A stretch of DNA of 64,000 bases, from the NCBI GenBank assembly GCA_963580455.1, contig OY756971.1:14903001-14967000 (forward strand), written 5' to 3'. The notes beneath the pieces are model-generated. The model made no database searches. It was not told where the DNA came from and worked only from the letters and a program-made list of their open reading frames with translations. Made by a program: the position numbers and the translations under genes. Below are positions 11,889 to 22,652 of this stretch, piece after piece (positions within the stretch are counted from its first letter, which is position 1; the number at the start of each line of letters is the position of its first letter). The stretch is from Euonymus europaeus (lineage: Eukaryota; Streptophyta; Magnoliopsida; Celastrales; Celastraceae).

Positions 11889-12711
11889 TTAGCTCACTAG
11901 GCCGGGCATACTTCTGAGGAGAACGTGTCTCGATAAACTGATAAAGACCCATGATTATAGGCCCAAAAGATGAAGGCCAAGGCCCAATCGCCCGAAGTTC
12001 GGCACGAGTATTTCAGAAGGATAATCTAAAATTATATGTCTACATTTATGGCCTTTTGCTTTGCTAACCAGTGAGGCAGTGACCTCCATTACTCCATAAA
12101 CAGATTCATCGGTTATCACAATCACAAATTCAGCCGTGACATTGGAGACAACAAATGCAGTCAGAGCAGCAGAGCCAGACTATGAAAGTATGTGATGAGG
12201 ATAATTATTTTCTCCAATAAGAATAAGACACATGGCAATTTGTTAGCACAACAGCATGCTCCACTCCTCACAATTTGTTGCTCGGTACTGAGAAACCAAG
12301 TTGCCCTTCTCGGTTACTTAGCTTTGGTACAATAACTAGCTTCGGTAAAACAGCAACTCCTCCATTTTGCAAGATACTACTCACCCCTCCATGGTTTCTA
12401 TTAAAGGAAAGCTCCTCCACTATATAAAGGGGATTATCCCACTGGTAAAAGGGATCATCACTTCTTTTTCATTCACATACTATTTATTTCCCAAGACACC
12501 GAGCAGTATTTTTTGGAGAGTTATTTGCGTTTCTATCTGACTTAAGCATTGGAGCATCAATGCTAGAGAAGACTCTCTAAAGGGCTCTTAGCTTACGTTT
12601 GTTCATCCACGTAGGTCCTCACCCAAACGAGAAGACCATTTGACAGAGAAAGACCTACTTTGGCCACATACTGATACGTCATCTTAACCCTTCAGGTTTC
12701 GGACGTCATCA
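11889..12711 (+). mobile_element. 5' LTR of Tat/Retand-type Gypsy element
   Basis: Ends GGACGTCATCA immediately before a primer-binding-type sequence and gag, which fixes the right boundary. A TATA-like CTATATAAAGG lies at about 12420. It is homologous to 7270-7788 and, inverted, to 49600-49960. The left boundary at the TGTTAGCTC near 11889 is the best TG candidate but is not proven, because no 3' LTR of this copy is present. Confidence 0.6.
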
Positions 12712-12730
12712 GATTGGCGCCGTCTATGGG
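12712..12730 (+). promoter_or_regulatory. Primer-binding-site region of Tat-type element
   Basis: ATTGGCGCCGTCTATGGGA directly follows the LTR. The near-identical TTGGCGCCGTCTGTGGGAA is the usual sequence at this place in many plant Tat-lineage Gypsy elements. Confidence 0.6.
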
Positions 12731-12758
12731 AATTCGATTTTTCCATAAAAAATAAATC

Positions 12759-14640
12759 ATGGTTCGAACTAGAGCTCCTAGAGGAGAAGAGCAACAGGTG
12801 GATCCACAAATTGTAGGGGGTAGTGTTAATGCCGAGCAACAACCTCAGCCTTTGGTGCAGGATCATATCACCTAGTTATTGCAGTATATGAACATCTTTG
12901 CTTAACGGTTGGACATGATCCAGGAACAAGCGTAAAGACAACAACCTGTTCAACACGAGAATATTTCTCAGGAGACGAGAAACAGACATTCTCACATTGG
13001 AGAGTCACAAAATCCCAACCTACCGAGAACCTCGATGACTACTGCTCGGCTAACTCACCCCACTCATACCTACGAGGGGGATAGCAAGTTCATCGAATGT
13101 GTGGTATATCGAAAAATAGATGCTCTACAAGAACACTCATTTCTGGATACAATGGACTGGGACAAGAACTTAACCCCATTGGCGACCAAGATTCAAAGTG
13201 CTCGGGTATCGATGAGTTTCAAGGTCACTAGTGTGGAAAAATATAATGGGACGGGAGATCCTCTTGACCATGTCATTGGTTTTCAAACCATGATGGAGTT
13301 TCAACGAGTGTCTCAGGAAGCTTGCTGCAAGATCTTCCCAGTCTCTCTTGTAGGAGTAGCCCTACGATGGTTGAGAGCTCTCCCACAGAGCAATATCCAT
13401 AGCTTCGACGACCTCACCAACAAGTTCGTTGCTCACTTTACAAGTTCAAGGCCTGTCAAAAAGACTAATGCAACACAGGTGTTCATCCGTCAAAAGTCTC
13501 ATAAAAGTTTACGAGAATTTGTGACCAGATTCAACGGCGACTGTCTGTAGATACTCGACCTCCAACAGATTATAGCTATAACAGCCTTCACCACTGGAGT
13601 TCGGCATGCAACACTAAAGCACTTCTTGTCGAAAAACCATCCAAAAAGCATTCTCGAACTGCTCTTAAGAGTTGAAAAGTACATTACCGTAGATGAAATC
13701 ATGGCAGAACCACAAATGACTGAGCAATCCCCTGATAGGTCATCTCCCACGAAGAGGAATGATTCTGGTTGACCAACAGTGAAAGAAAAAATACGAAGGG
13801 GGAAAGGTCGTCATGTCGAAAAGACGAGCGAACTAAACCAATACGATACGATTCCTATACCCCTCCCAATACCTCTTTGAAGAGAGTACTAAATGAGCTA
13901 CAAGATCGCGACATTGTCAAATGGCCACCGAAGATGAAGTTAACTCCTCGCATGAAGGAAAGCATTAAGTATTGCAAATTCCATCGGGGTCCCAGTCATG
14001 ACACTGATGAGTGTCGTCATCTGAAAAACGAGATAGAGAATCTTATTCAAAGATGATATCTCAAAATTTTCACTAGCTTGGCAGGAGACAAACGAGAAAT
14101 GGATGGAAGAAGAGAGGACAAACGAGATCAAGGAAATGATGACAGGCGCCAGAGGAGACTGCAGGACGACTCTCCTCGTCACCAAAATCGAGGAACAGCT
14201 GGCATAATCGGTATGATAGTAGGTGGAGTAGCCTTGGGAGGAGAAAGTTCATCAAGCAGGAGAGCTTATGCTCGGACAGTTCATCAGGTATCAGATAAAT
14301 CAAAGAAGACAAGAACTGAGGACGAGAAGAAAATATTCTCGGAGAGAGATGGAGATGGTTTACATCAACCACATGACGACGCTCTAGTCATTGAAGCGAT
14401 CATCACCAATTATACAGTGAAGAAAATTCTAGTGGACAATGGAAGTGCAGTGGATGTTCTTTCCTATCACGCCTTTAAATAGATGAATCTCCCGAAAGAA
14501 AGTATGAAGAAATTTTCCTCACCCTTATATGGTTTGACATTAGAGCAGGTCATCCCTGCCGAGATGATCTACCTATAACCTTGGGGGACTACCTGAGATT
14601 AGCGAGCCGTATACCTCAAAGATTGCTGGAGGGGGACAAG
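12759..14640 (+). pseudogene. Decayed Tat/Retand gag and protease
   Basis: Starts at MVRTRAPRGEE. A Retrotrans_gag domain lies at 13140-13690, with YNGTGDPLDHV, FPVSLVGVALRWLRALP, SFDDLTNKFVAHF and SLREFVTRFN. A zinc-knuckle-like CKFHRGPSHDTDEC follows near 13970. The aspartic protease remnant at 14380-14480 reads ILVDNGSAVDVLSYHAF, where VDNGSS(A/V)D is the usual active-site form in this lineage. Stops interrupt at about 12873, 12902, 12933, 13548 and 14054, and the frame shifts near 13769. The sequence then breaks off near 14640 and joins a different element; RT, RNase H and integrase are absent. Dead copy. Confidence 0.85.
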
Positions 14641-16570
14641 TTGATCTAAAAAAAATGATTCGAGCTAGGGAGTGTATTGAATGATGCATGCAAAGGGAAA
14701 ATATTAGCATCAATATCCCAACATTTGAGAAATCTGAGTCCCAGAAGGGATAGAAAATAAAGAAGAAAGTAAATAAGGTGTATACTGTCAATCATGGTTT
14801 CAACCCTACTTATAATTCACCAAACTTTGACTAAAGACCACGGAGTAATGATCCTAGATTTTCTAGCCTATACAACTAGCCACTTCCCTGAAATTACCAA
14901 GCACCTCACCAAAATTATCAGCCACCTTGCTATAACTACCAAAACTTTGAAACCAGCCCCAAACTTTGAAGGCAACTTGTGCAATTTACCCGTATACCCA
15001 TCACTTATGCTTAGTGCTATGCTAATTAACAGTCCTGTCAGCAATTGCACCTATTCGAATAAAGGGTTCCTAAAACCCACCTTATCCTCACTAGTATAAC
15101 CCGGAGGTGACATGTGTCATCATGAAGGTTTGCCAGGACAATCCATTGAAGGTTGTGTGACTTTCAAAAGGATTGTGGAAAATATGGTCAATTTTGATGG
15201 TTGGATTTTGATGAGTTTAAGAAGCTTGATGTGACCAATAATACTCTACTTGATCATGGGAATAAGGGAACTAATGTTGTTGAAGAATCAGGTGAGTTTA
15301 AATGGGAAGTGGGTGAGGTAATCATGCTTTTCGGCTTGGCTTTGATTATACTAGAAAAGGAGGGGTTTATTGAAAAAGAGGAGTTGGACTCAGTGCTAAA
15401 GTATGATGGTTATGACGAGTCCAAGACATGTAAATTCCATAGAGATGTGTGAGGATATTCTCTAGAAGGATGTTTTAAATTTCAAAAAAGGTACAATAGT
15501 TTATTGACATCAAGAAGATCGTGTTCGGAGTGAAGTCAAGACATTTAGAAATAATTAATGTCATTAGGGAGGAGTTCGGTAAAGGACCAAGGCCTGGTGG
15601 GTGTGCAAAGTCCATTGTGTTACAACACTTTCTAGTAGATGCGCCAACTGCCAAAAGCTTACTGCCTCCAAGGTCTGCTTATGTAAGTGATAAAAGCAGT
15701 CCCATGGATATATGAGAAAAAAGAGCCTGAGGGTACTGTGGATAATATTTCAAGTGTTGGTCGAATGACCCGAAGTGGATGTGTCTATTCTCGAGAAGAA
15801 CCAAGTAGCACCCTAGTGTTGAAAGCATGAGCTAAAAGAAAGACGAAAGGAAAGGAATTAATAAGTATGGAAGGAAATGTGAAGGAGACAAAGGAAGATT
15901 TGATTTTGTGTGAGGAATCGAAGAAAGTTGTGACTAAAGGGGAAATTCGTGAGTCTTTGATGATTTTTTTCTAGAGTGAATATATGATAGTGGATCAGAT
16001 GAAAAAGACTTTTGCTAAGATTTCTATCTTGCAGTTAATTATGAGTTCAAAACCGCATCGAAAAGTGTTGTTGAGAATGTTGAATAAAGCCTATAAGCCA
16101 AAGAAGATCATGATGAACTATTTTGATGGGATTTTCAAAAATGTACTTGCCATTCACTTGTTGTGATTCACTAAAGAAGAGCTCTCAGGCGAGGGGATGG
16201 GCCACAATAAGGCATTGCACATTTATGCTATATGTAAGGGATTTGAAGTGACAATTATTTTGAAAATAGGTCTTCATTGAATATCTTACCAAAAGGAAAT
16301 TTTGATAGGCTGACAATTGATGGATCCTATTTGAAATGAGCACTCATAGTGGCTATGGCCTTCTATAAAACAAGAAAGGAGATAATAGAGGAGATCGAGG
16401 TTCCACGAGAGATTGCAAATATGACCTTCAATGTTCCTTCGATGGTGATAGGTATCTCTCCTACTTATAGTTTTTTTGTTAGGAAGACCAAGAATCCATA
16501 CCACCGATGCGGTCCCATCATATTTGTACCAAAGTCTCAAGTTCAATCATGGAGGAAGTGCAAAACCCCA
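14641..16570 (+). pseudogene. Decayed Ogre/Tat-type gag-protease fragment
   Basis: Frames are heavily broken, but the order matches the spacer and protease region of plant Ogre/Tat polyproteins. At 15650-15780 is VPWIYEKKEPEGT followed by GRMTRSGCVY. At 15970-16200 are SEYMIVDQMKKTFAKISIL, LIMSSKPHRKVLLRMLNKAY and LSGEGMGHNKALHI. At 16330-16550 is a decayed protease C-half (VAMAFYKTRKEIIEEIEVP, FNVPSMVI). The catalytic DTGSS segment is lost. It abuts the Tat gag of the preceding feature without a visible target duplication, so the junction is probably a deletion or recombination scar. Confidence 0.65.
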
Positions 16571-16599
16571 ACCCAAAAATATTAAGTTTTGATTAAATT

Positions 16600-18468
16600 T
16601 TGGGGTGTTAAATTATTGCAAAAGGAGTTGGGGAGGTTACAAGATCACAAACAATTGCGTTTGTCGATTTAAATCCCATAATATATCAAATCGAGGCTTA
16701 GACTGAGTCGGATGTGAGTCGAATGATAATTTGAAAGTTGACACTGAGAAAGAACTTTATGGGATTGATCAACCTGAACTAATGGTGAAGAAAAAGGGGC
16801 AGAATTTTTGTTGATCAATCACCCATATTGGGGGATCGATCAACCTGAAATAATGGTGGAGAAAAAAGGCTAGAATGTTTGTTGATCAGTCACCAATATT
16901 AAGGGATCAATCAACCTAAATAGTAGTCGCAAATTTTCACTTTTACAACACATTTTTGGGCACATATAACCCATTTTACAGAGTTGTCCGAGAGGAGGGA
17001 GAAAAAGAGAAATCTAGAGAGAGAGAGTGAATTTGGAGGATCTAAACTTGGATTAGAGTGGATTGGTTATGCTTAACATGATTGGGGAAGGATTCAAGGA
17101 AAATTTGTGATTTGTGGGAAGTTTTTGTTGGTTTTCCAAAGGTAGGTTTTATTCTAGATTTGTTGAAATGTTTGATTGGGTGGTATAAATGCTTAAGAAA
17201 GTTGGTTTTATACATGAATGTGATTATGTATATAGGTTTTTTTTCAACTTGGAGTAGAGATTGAAGTTGGTGCTTATTCAAGGGTTGTGGAGAATTTTCT
17301 AGAGAGAGAAAGGTAGGTTTTTAAATTTGCGGTTTAATTCTTGTTTGTATGTGTAATGTTGGTATAATGATGAGTAAATGAGTTTGATTTTTGCTATATG
17401 TTAAAGTTGGAATCAAAACCCTAGATTTGAGAAATTTCGATTTGTGTTTAGCTTGGATACAAGGTATGGGATTCCTAATCCATTTCTTATTTTATATTAT
17501 TTCCTTATATTCTATAGTGGGATTTATATCTTCATTGGTCTTTCTTTTGTGTTCTTGCCTTATTTGTTCCTAAGGAAGAACAAGCCTAGGGTTAATTCTT
17601 GTTTTCTCTTAAATGTAGAATGCATTAATCTTATTTCATGTTCAATCATCCATTGAAAATGGTTTGATCTTGTTCATGCATCATGTGTATTATATATATA
17701 TAGGTTGAATATATATGTACATTTTGACATGGCATGAACATGTATGAATTAGAGATGCATGAGATGCTTGGGTATGGACTTGGGATATCAAAGGACTATT
17801 TTAAAGTCACATGGAAGGATGGTTGTTTGTCGGAGCATGAATACGAGTCCTATGACTTTATGTGAGGCAACACACTAGTAGTGTGGGTATGACAGATATC
17901 ACACAGCCGAGTAGACTCTTTGTGGGTGGCTTATGAATGGTGTGTTTTTTCACATTCATTGATGTTTCTTTGAATCATGGTATTCACTCGAGAGTTTTTT
18001 GGTTTATGGTGATCACTACATGGTTAGCTTGACCGTGCTATCCAATACATGGCTCGTCGGACCATGAGATTGGAGAGTGGATTTGCCCTAGAGGGAAAAA
18101 CCATATATTGATTCTTTATGTGACATGAGCATGGTTTATAGCATGTTGATGCATAGCCTTTTTTTTATTTTGGCCTTATTGATATTTGCTCTATTTACCC
18201 TACTGAGCTTCTAGCTGACTCCTTTACATTCCTTCCTCCCCAAAGGCGAGACTAGTACGAGTACCGGTGGAACGGATCAGTAGAAACGTTGTAGTGGCAT
18301 GGATGCCACTTGGAGAGGGTGTAGGTTTGGGTTGAGTGACTTAAACCATTTTGTTGACGTGCTTAATCATATCATTTTTGTATGTCTTATCGATTGTATG
18401 ACACCATTTGGTGTGCAAATTCTAACGATTAGAAGGAAATCGATTGTATGACACCATTTAGTGTGGAT
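16600..18468 (+). mobile_element. Chromovirus-type LTR fragment
   Basis: Non-coding. It is collinear in landmarks with the proven LTRs at 27901 and 42610. These are a GAGAGAGAGAGTGAATTTGGAGG leader, CCTTATTTGTTCCTAAGGAAGAAC, TTGTTCATGCATCATG, CATGGCTCGTCGGACCATGAG-type words and GGCGAGACTAGTACGAGTACCGG. It is truncated before the expected GGCGTTACA end, where an inverted RT fragment begins. A short internal duplication of CGATTGTATGACACCATTT occurs at 18391 and 18441. Confidence 0.6.
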
Positions 18469-18560
18469 TTTTGAACTATCACCTTATTCAATTCTTTGTA
18501 AGCTATACAAAGCCTTAAGAACCCATCCTTCTTTACAAATAACACTGTAACTCTCTAGGA
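18469..18560 (-). pseudogene. Scrap of Gypsy reverse transcriptase
   Basis: On the minus strand the frame reads VLFVKKDGFLRLCIAYKELN followed by KVIVQK. This matches the RT block 1-2 consensus [20 protein letters not shown] of Ty3/Gypsy elements, with the usual D replaced by A. It is about 30 codons and bounded by non-homologous sequence on both sides. Confidence 0.7.
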
Positions 18561-19296
18561 TGAATATGAAAAATCATTCTTCGTTGTTGAAGGAAGTGAA
18601 GGCCATAATTGAGTTGAAATTGTGACGGGTGGTGCGAGTAACCAATCCCCGGTGTTTATTAACAGAATCGTTGTCGTAACTCAGTGATTTCCTGCATCGA
18701 TTGCTGGAACTTTCATGGGTTTCTCAGACTTTTGTGACTCAATTGACGTCGAAGAAAGACTCTAGACAACGTGATATTAATTCGGCTAATTTGCCCTTGT
18801 CGTGCTCTTCACTTTGGTGTCGGCATTGTCGCAAATCATCACCAAAAATCGAGTATCGCCCACCTCATCCCCAACATTAGATCGGCATATAATCTAGGTC
18901 TCAATTTCTATGCCATACCAGTATAATACCCGATTTGTATATTTTTTAACCTAGGGTCTCAGATCCTGCGCCATACCAATATAATACTCGATTTGTACAA
19001 TATTAACTTAGCTTGGTCAATTACTTTTCTACCCCTATTGCTCCATGTATTTACTCCCTCACCATTGACCCTCTTTTTTCCAAAAATGCCATTGATTTTA
19101 TTTAAGTAAGCCATAGATGATGATTCTTGTGCCTATAATTTGTATTTTCCCCTTTTTCATGTGAAATTGATTAAGAATGTATTAATACTTTTTTTAATTC
19201 TCTAAAAAATGATCCTAAGTTTTGTCCTGTTTCCTCATAAATTTATATGTTTTAACTAATCCAAGTTTCCAATGTACATTGAGTAGGAGTGTTACA
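18561..19296 (-). mobile_element. Minus-strand chromovirus 3' LTR remnant
   Basis: The right boundary is supported: on the minus strand the LTR starts TGTAACACTCCTACTC at 19296. Directly upstream on that strand is the conserved pre-LTR block TTTCGAGGACTAAATTTTTATAAGGAGAAG (19297-19330), the degraded polypurine tract. The left boundary is unclear. The interior contains two near-copies of the CCATACCA(G/A)TATAATA(C/T) word (18914 and 18974). Confidence 0.5.
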
Positions 19297-20250
19297 ATAT
19301 CTTCTCCTTATAAAAATTTAGTCCTCGAAATTTGCCTACATGATCAACTTCGATATTTTATAACCCTAAGTTAAATAACTACCCATTGTTACTAAGATCA
19401 TTTGTTCATAAATGGAAACTTCAACCAATCATCTCCAACACTATGTTCCAACTTTTATATAGAATATGACTCATTACAATCACCCTACTAGTCCTTTTAT
19501 GAAATCGCCAGCCATATAAAAATATCATTATCGCATTCTACCAATCATAGCCATATAATATAGAACTTAATATCATCTATCCAGATTCATGGTATTTACT
19601 CCGACTACCTTCTCCACTAATTTATTTAGTTTCTAAACCATTTAATATCCCAATTGTACTTTTGATTAAGTGTACTAGGTGTACAGTGGTCTTTTTATAT
19701 GTTACATATAGACTAGTCCATGTACATTTACTTTATGTTAGTGTAACCTATTTCCTACATACATGTATACACATATATATTTGAGGCACACATATACGTG
19801 ACTTTGTAGTAATTTTGCATTCCTATTAGATAACTATTCAGGCATAAATATACTCTAAACAATTCATCTAATAATTAATTAATACCTACCACCAAGTACC
19901 ACTTTTCATTTATGTTAAAATTATTACCATTCAGAGTATTGACTCATACATCTTACCAAAAGAGTTTAGGCTCTCCATTTAGGTGCTTTATACTTATTAT
20001 ATCAACATTGATATACTCTAGCGCTATTATGTACTTCTACTAATATCTTTATTACCTTAGATTCATTTATAGCGCCTATGAATTCATCTACATTTTGAGG
20101 AACTTAATATTCAATATTTTGGATCGGCATAAAATTAACTTTGTATTAACTCATTTGATTTAGGTCACCCATCCAACCTAATGACTACCACTTTGTATCA
20201 ACTATAGGTATATTTTCTTTATTGCATGCTTATTCACGATAAATTCTTCT
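19297..20250. other. AT-rich remnant without a recognisable gene
   Basis: Follows the minus-strand PPT-like block and is probably decayed chromovirus interior. No pol motif survives in any frame. Confidence 0.4.
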
Positions 20251-20445
20251 TATATTTAAGTACTCTAAGGAGATATTAATATATATTGTAATCCATATTA
20301 TAGATGTATTCCATATTATAGTTGTATTCCATGTGGGTATGTCCACATGTGTTGTGTATTATACCTATTTAATAGAATGAGATGGTGTGGCTTAGACACA
20401 CAAAATATTCACAAACCCTAGCTACTATCTATTTTTGTTCTTACA
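20251..20445 (+). mobile_element. 3' portion of a Copia 5' LTR
   Basis: The right end is fixed by TTCTTACA immediately followed by the primer site TGGTATCGGAGTCGCC. The left end cannot be set because the element has lost its 3' LTR. It contains a repeated CCATATTATAG(A/T)TGTATTCCA word near 20300. Confidence 0.5.
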
Positions 20446-20460
20446 TGGTATCGGAGTCGC
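20446..20460 (+). promoter_or_regulatory. Copia primer-binding site (initiator tRNA-Met)
   Basis: TGGTATCGGAG differs from the perfect tRNA-iMet complement TGGTATCAGAG by one base and lies directly after the LTR end. Confidence 0.7.
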
Positions 20461-20471
20461 CACCTTGGTTG

Positions 20472-22647
20472 TGTGACGCCCTGACCCGGAATTCACGCAC
20501 TGAGCCGGGAGCGCCACTTTAGGCGTGTGCCACTAAGGACCTCACCACACGCCAACCTAACCCCGGATTCTAACAGAAATCCGACAACACCTCCCCGTAT
20601 ATCGGAGGGTGCCAACCTGGAGTCACATCTCACTTAGCACGTGAAAGATAATTAATAACAATCAGAGAAGTTCCGCAGCCTAATAGGGCCTCTGGCCATC
20701 TATCCACATTCACACACTAGGCAGGGCCTCAGGCCTCCTAATCACATGGAATCAATAAGCAAAACATATTCATACCAATAATATCATCAAAGACTATCAA
20801 GTCTATCAATCCGGATCCAAGGTCCACTATCCAGGTATGGGAGTCCCGATCACACGGCATACCTCTCAACCATCCATCCAACATACCGAAAAGGTATTTA
20901 AGCAATATAATAGTCAACCAATAAAAGTACTATATGTACTTAATTCATGACCAAGGTTCTCAAACAACCAAATACATATCCTAGTGCTCCTAGGGTGGCC
21001 TTCCATGTCACGCCGCCTCCTACTGATCCGCAGCCTGGTTCTCAGCACCAGTCTCACCTAAAGGATACAGAAAAGAAATAGGGTGAGCAGGAGGCTCAGT
21101 AGGGAAAATAAAATGAATCATAAAGAATGTAAAGGCTGAATATTGAAACAAGCTCAATGCAGCAACATGACATCCTAAAATGTCACAACAATGCATAACC
21201 TCGGGCTACACCCTACAGCGCCTGGCACCAGGCAACGAATATTTTGGAAAATCATCGGAACCTTTGCACTTTGCCCCGAAACGACTATAGGTGCACCTAC
21301 ATAATGGAAATCCCGATTCCGACAACAATGTGCCCATTCGGTATCCAACATCATCACAAAAGTATAACCTAAAGATACTACGAGTCCATACTCGTAGACC
21401 CAATGCATCTAAAATTCATGTCCAATAATGTCATGCAAAAGAAGCTCGTATATATAAAAATCCTATATATATACATAACTACATGATGCATGAATGAGGT
21501 TTATCATGCCCAATAGATAATTAAGCATTCAAAGGGTATGCAAATTCATCAATAATCAACAACAAGGTTCGTTCTTCCTAAGGAACAATTTAGGCAAGAA
21601 CGCAAATAATAAATACCAATGAAGAATTTCAACCGCTCTTTAGAGAAAAACAATACGATAGAAAATGGGTTAAGAATCCTTACCTCAATTCCAAGCTATC
21701 ACAAGCTACAAGTTTTTTCCCAAATACTAGGGTTTGAGTTTCCGAACCTACCATATAGCAAATTCATCACCTAATCCCACAAATTAATCCCCCATAACCA
21801 TAATCAACATAAATCAAACCAACAACTCAAGAGAAAATTACCTTTCTCTCTCTAGAACCCAAATATGCTAAGTTCAAGCCTTCAAGCCTTCAATCCACCA
21901 AATCTTCAAACAACCTAGTATATATCAACATATATAAACTTAAATCAACCTCTATAGTCATTCTAAAACACCCATTCGAAGTTCAATTCGAAATTACAAA
22001 AACCCTAGGTTTTATGGAAAACTAGGAACTTACCTCAAATCCCTCCAACTTTGTCAAACTCTTCTTTAATCTTCTTCTATCCTTAAATCCAAGCTTCAAT
22101 CCTTGAAATCTCTCAAGAATCACTCTTTATCTCTCTATTTCTCTCTCTCTCTCTAAAAGTCGAAACTTCCACAAAGGATTAAGTTCTGATCGCGTAACAC
22201 CCTCTTTAAGCCTCGGGTTGCGCCTAGGAGCCCTAAAGTGCGCCTAGGCACCCAAGTAAGGAATTCCTCCACAAGCTCGCTGCTCTGGGCACTATCCTGC
22301 GCGTGCACAGAAAGTGCGCCTAGGCGGTGTGCGCCTAGGCTCCCATGCACCATTTCCATCTCGGTTGCCACTGGACTGGGCGGTCTTTGTATATGCCTAG
22401 GCGCACCACCTAGACGTGTGGCCTTATTTTTTAGTTCCGTCTCGGTCTTAGCTTTGATTTGATATATTATGGACCCCAAACGGACATCTGTGCTAAACGT
22501 TATGACCGATTTACTGAACCTAGTGCAAAAACTATCCTTTAGAATCTTATACACTTCCAATGGTCCGTTATCTCTTCGAACCCATTTTTCAATAACTTAT
22601 TACTTAAAATTTAACCAAACATAATATTTTTGGGTCGGAATCTCACA
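20472..22647 (-). mobile_element. Solo LTR of a chromovirus, inserted in the Copia leader
   Basis: The 2176-bp block starts, on the minus strand, TGTGAGATTCCGACCCAAAA and ends GGGTCAGGGCGTCACA. It is flanked by a perfect 5-bp duplication GGTTG (20467-20471 and 22648-22652). Ends and landmarks match the chromovirus LTRs elsewhere in the window. No internal sequence is present, so LTR-LTR recombination is the likely origin. It separates the Copia primer site from the Copia gag. A cluster of palindromic GCGCCTAGGC words lies at 22213-22410. Confidence 0.9.
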
Positions 22648-22652
22648 GGTTG

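Noticed and set aside
22153..22560. 135-codon minus-strand frame
   Set aside because: It lies wholly inside the solo LTR 20472-22647, has low-complexity composition driven by GCGCCTAGGC words and matches no known protein.
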